Origin: Neonectria sp. B-13
Lineage: Eukaryota > Ascomycota > Sordariomycetes > Hypocreales > Nectriaceae
DNA: 64,000 nucleotides
Reading direction: 5' to 3'
Assembly: GCA_002682825.1 (NCBI GenBank)
Contig: NOKP01000011.1
Coordinates: forward strand, 420 to 64,419
Positions 63,628 to 64,000 of the stretch are shown here, piece after piece. The notes below the pieces were generated by a model. It did not search any database, was not told the origin of the DNA, and saw only the letters and a list, made by a program, of their open reading frames with translations. Made by a program: the position numbers and the translations under genes. Positions within the stretch are counted from its first letter, which is position 1, and each line of letters begins with the position of its first letter.

Positions 63628-64000
63628 TCAGAATTTCTGCGGCTCTGATCCGATGAGCGGACTTCCCATTGGGCTGACGCTATCGAGCGGCACAGCGTGT
63701 AATGCTGGCTGTGAGGGACCACCACTATCCAGGCCGTCCTCCTTGCGCTTCAACACGGATGTGACCCACTCAGCCACTTCGGGGTCCTCAGTGGTTGAGC
63801 CCAAGTGTATCTTGCCAACAGCTTCTGCAACCTTATCGGCCTCCTCGCCTTCTTCAACTTCCTCTGTAATGGTCTGGGGTTTGGTGAACTCAATGAGCCA
63901 GGGGTGCTTCAGGAGCATGGCGTATGTAGGCCGCTTCAGGGGGATCTTGTGCAGACACGCCTTAACGAAGTCTTTGGATGCATCTGAGTAGCCTGTCTCG
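63628..64000 (-). CDS. PBS2: MAP kinase kinase C-terminus, probably Pbs2/OS-5 (HOG pathway), partial
   Basis: About 124 codons of the 3' end are present; the gene continues beyond 64000. The fragment begins ETGYSDASKDFVKACLHKIP and continues KRPTYAMLLKHPWL, which is subdomain XI of a protein kinase with its conserved Arg, followed by an acidic tail (TITEEVEEGEEADKVAEA), EVAEWVTSVLKRKEDG and a Pro/Ser-rich end. The PTYAMLL-HPWL form and the EVAEWV segment match fungal Pbs2-type MAPKKs, which phosphorylate the Hog1 kinase in osmotic and fungicide stress. Mkk1/2 and Ste7 types look different here. No intron is needed in this part. The catalytic domain is outside the window, so the subtype rests on the tail. 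Confidence 0.78.
   Translation of the reverse strand, partial: ETGYSDASKDFVKACLHKIPLKRPTYAMLLKHPWLIEFTKPQTITEEVEEGEEADKVAEAVGKIHLGSTTEDPEVAEWVTSVLKRKEDGLDSGGPSQPALHAVPLDSVSPMGSPLIGSEPQKF

Overview
The window reads as nuclear chromosomal DNA of a filamentous ascomycete, most likely a Sordariomycete. The genes have short GT-AG introns (46-228 nt), often with a CTAAC-type branch site and a CAG/TAG acceptor. Promoters and leaders are pyrimidine-rich, the coding sequence is GC-rich, and the gene set is typical of moulds (FlbC, Mcm1, Pbs2/OS-5-type MAPKK, Gin4/Hsl1 kinase, malate synthase ending in SKL). No bacterial-type operons, CRISPR arrays or intact transposons were seen. The species cannot be named from the sequence alone.

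Layout, left to right. 1-425 (-): N-terminus of SMC5, running off the window. 2605-6507 (+): a five-exon Gin4/Hsl1-type kinase. 9269-11254 (+): malate synthase with a C-terminal peroxisomal signal. 12426-13979 (+): D-arabinono-1,4-lactone oxidase. 14371-15189 (-): a tetraspanin. 22668-23687 (+): the MADS-box factor Mcm1. 26086-26740 (-): a Ctr copper transporter. 28639-29060 (+): a broken small secreted cysteine-rich protein gene. 30187-31884 (-): an F-box-like orphan. 46751-48212 (+): the C2H2 regulator FlbC. 54344-54422 (+): an intron-containing tRNA-Thr(AGU). 54599-56754 (-): the urea transporter DUR3. 58425-59447 (-): octanoyltransferase LIP2. 61461-62374 (+): a Sur7-family membrane protein. 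63628-64000 (-): the C-terminus of a Pbs2-like MAP kinase kinase, running off the window.

The core genes look like ordinary housekeeping or developmental genes, each with its own promoter; I see no biosynthetic or defence cluster. Gene density is low. The largest empty stretch is about 14.9 kb (31885-46750), directly upstream of flbC, and about 7.5 kb lies upstream of mcm1. The part between the copper transporter and the F-box gene (about 27-30 kb) looks like a small gene graveyard with tandem repeats and decayed reading frames.

The most unusual signals are: an 11-bp interrupted palindrome, GTAC-TTC/GAA-GTAC, found four times exactly in intergenic DNA with several near copies; the malate synthase peroxisomal signal placed on a tiny last exon, so that retention of the preceding intron would immediately end the protein without it; two in-frame introns lacking stop codons (gin4, DUR3) that are invisible to ORF calling; and the secreted-protein pseudogene with two premature stops explicable as C:G to T:A changes. 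I found no convincing new multi-gene system.
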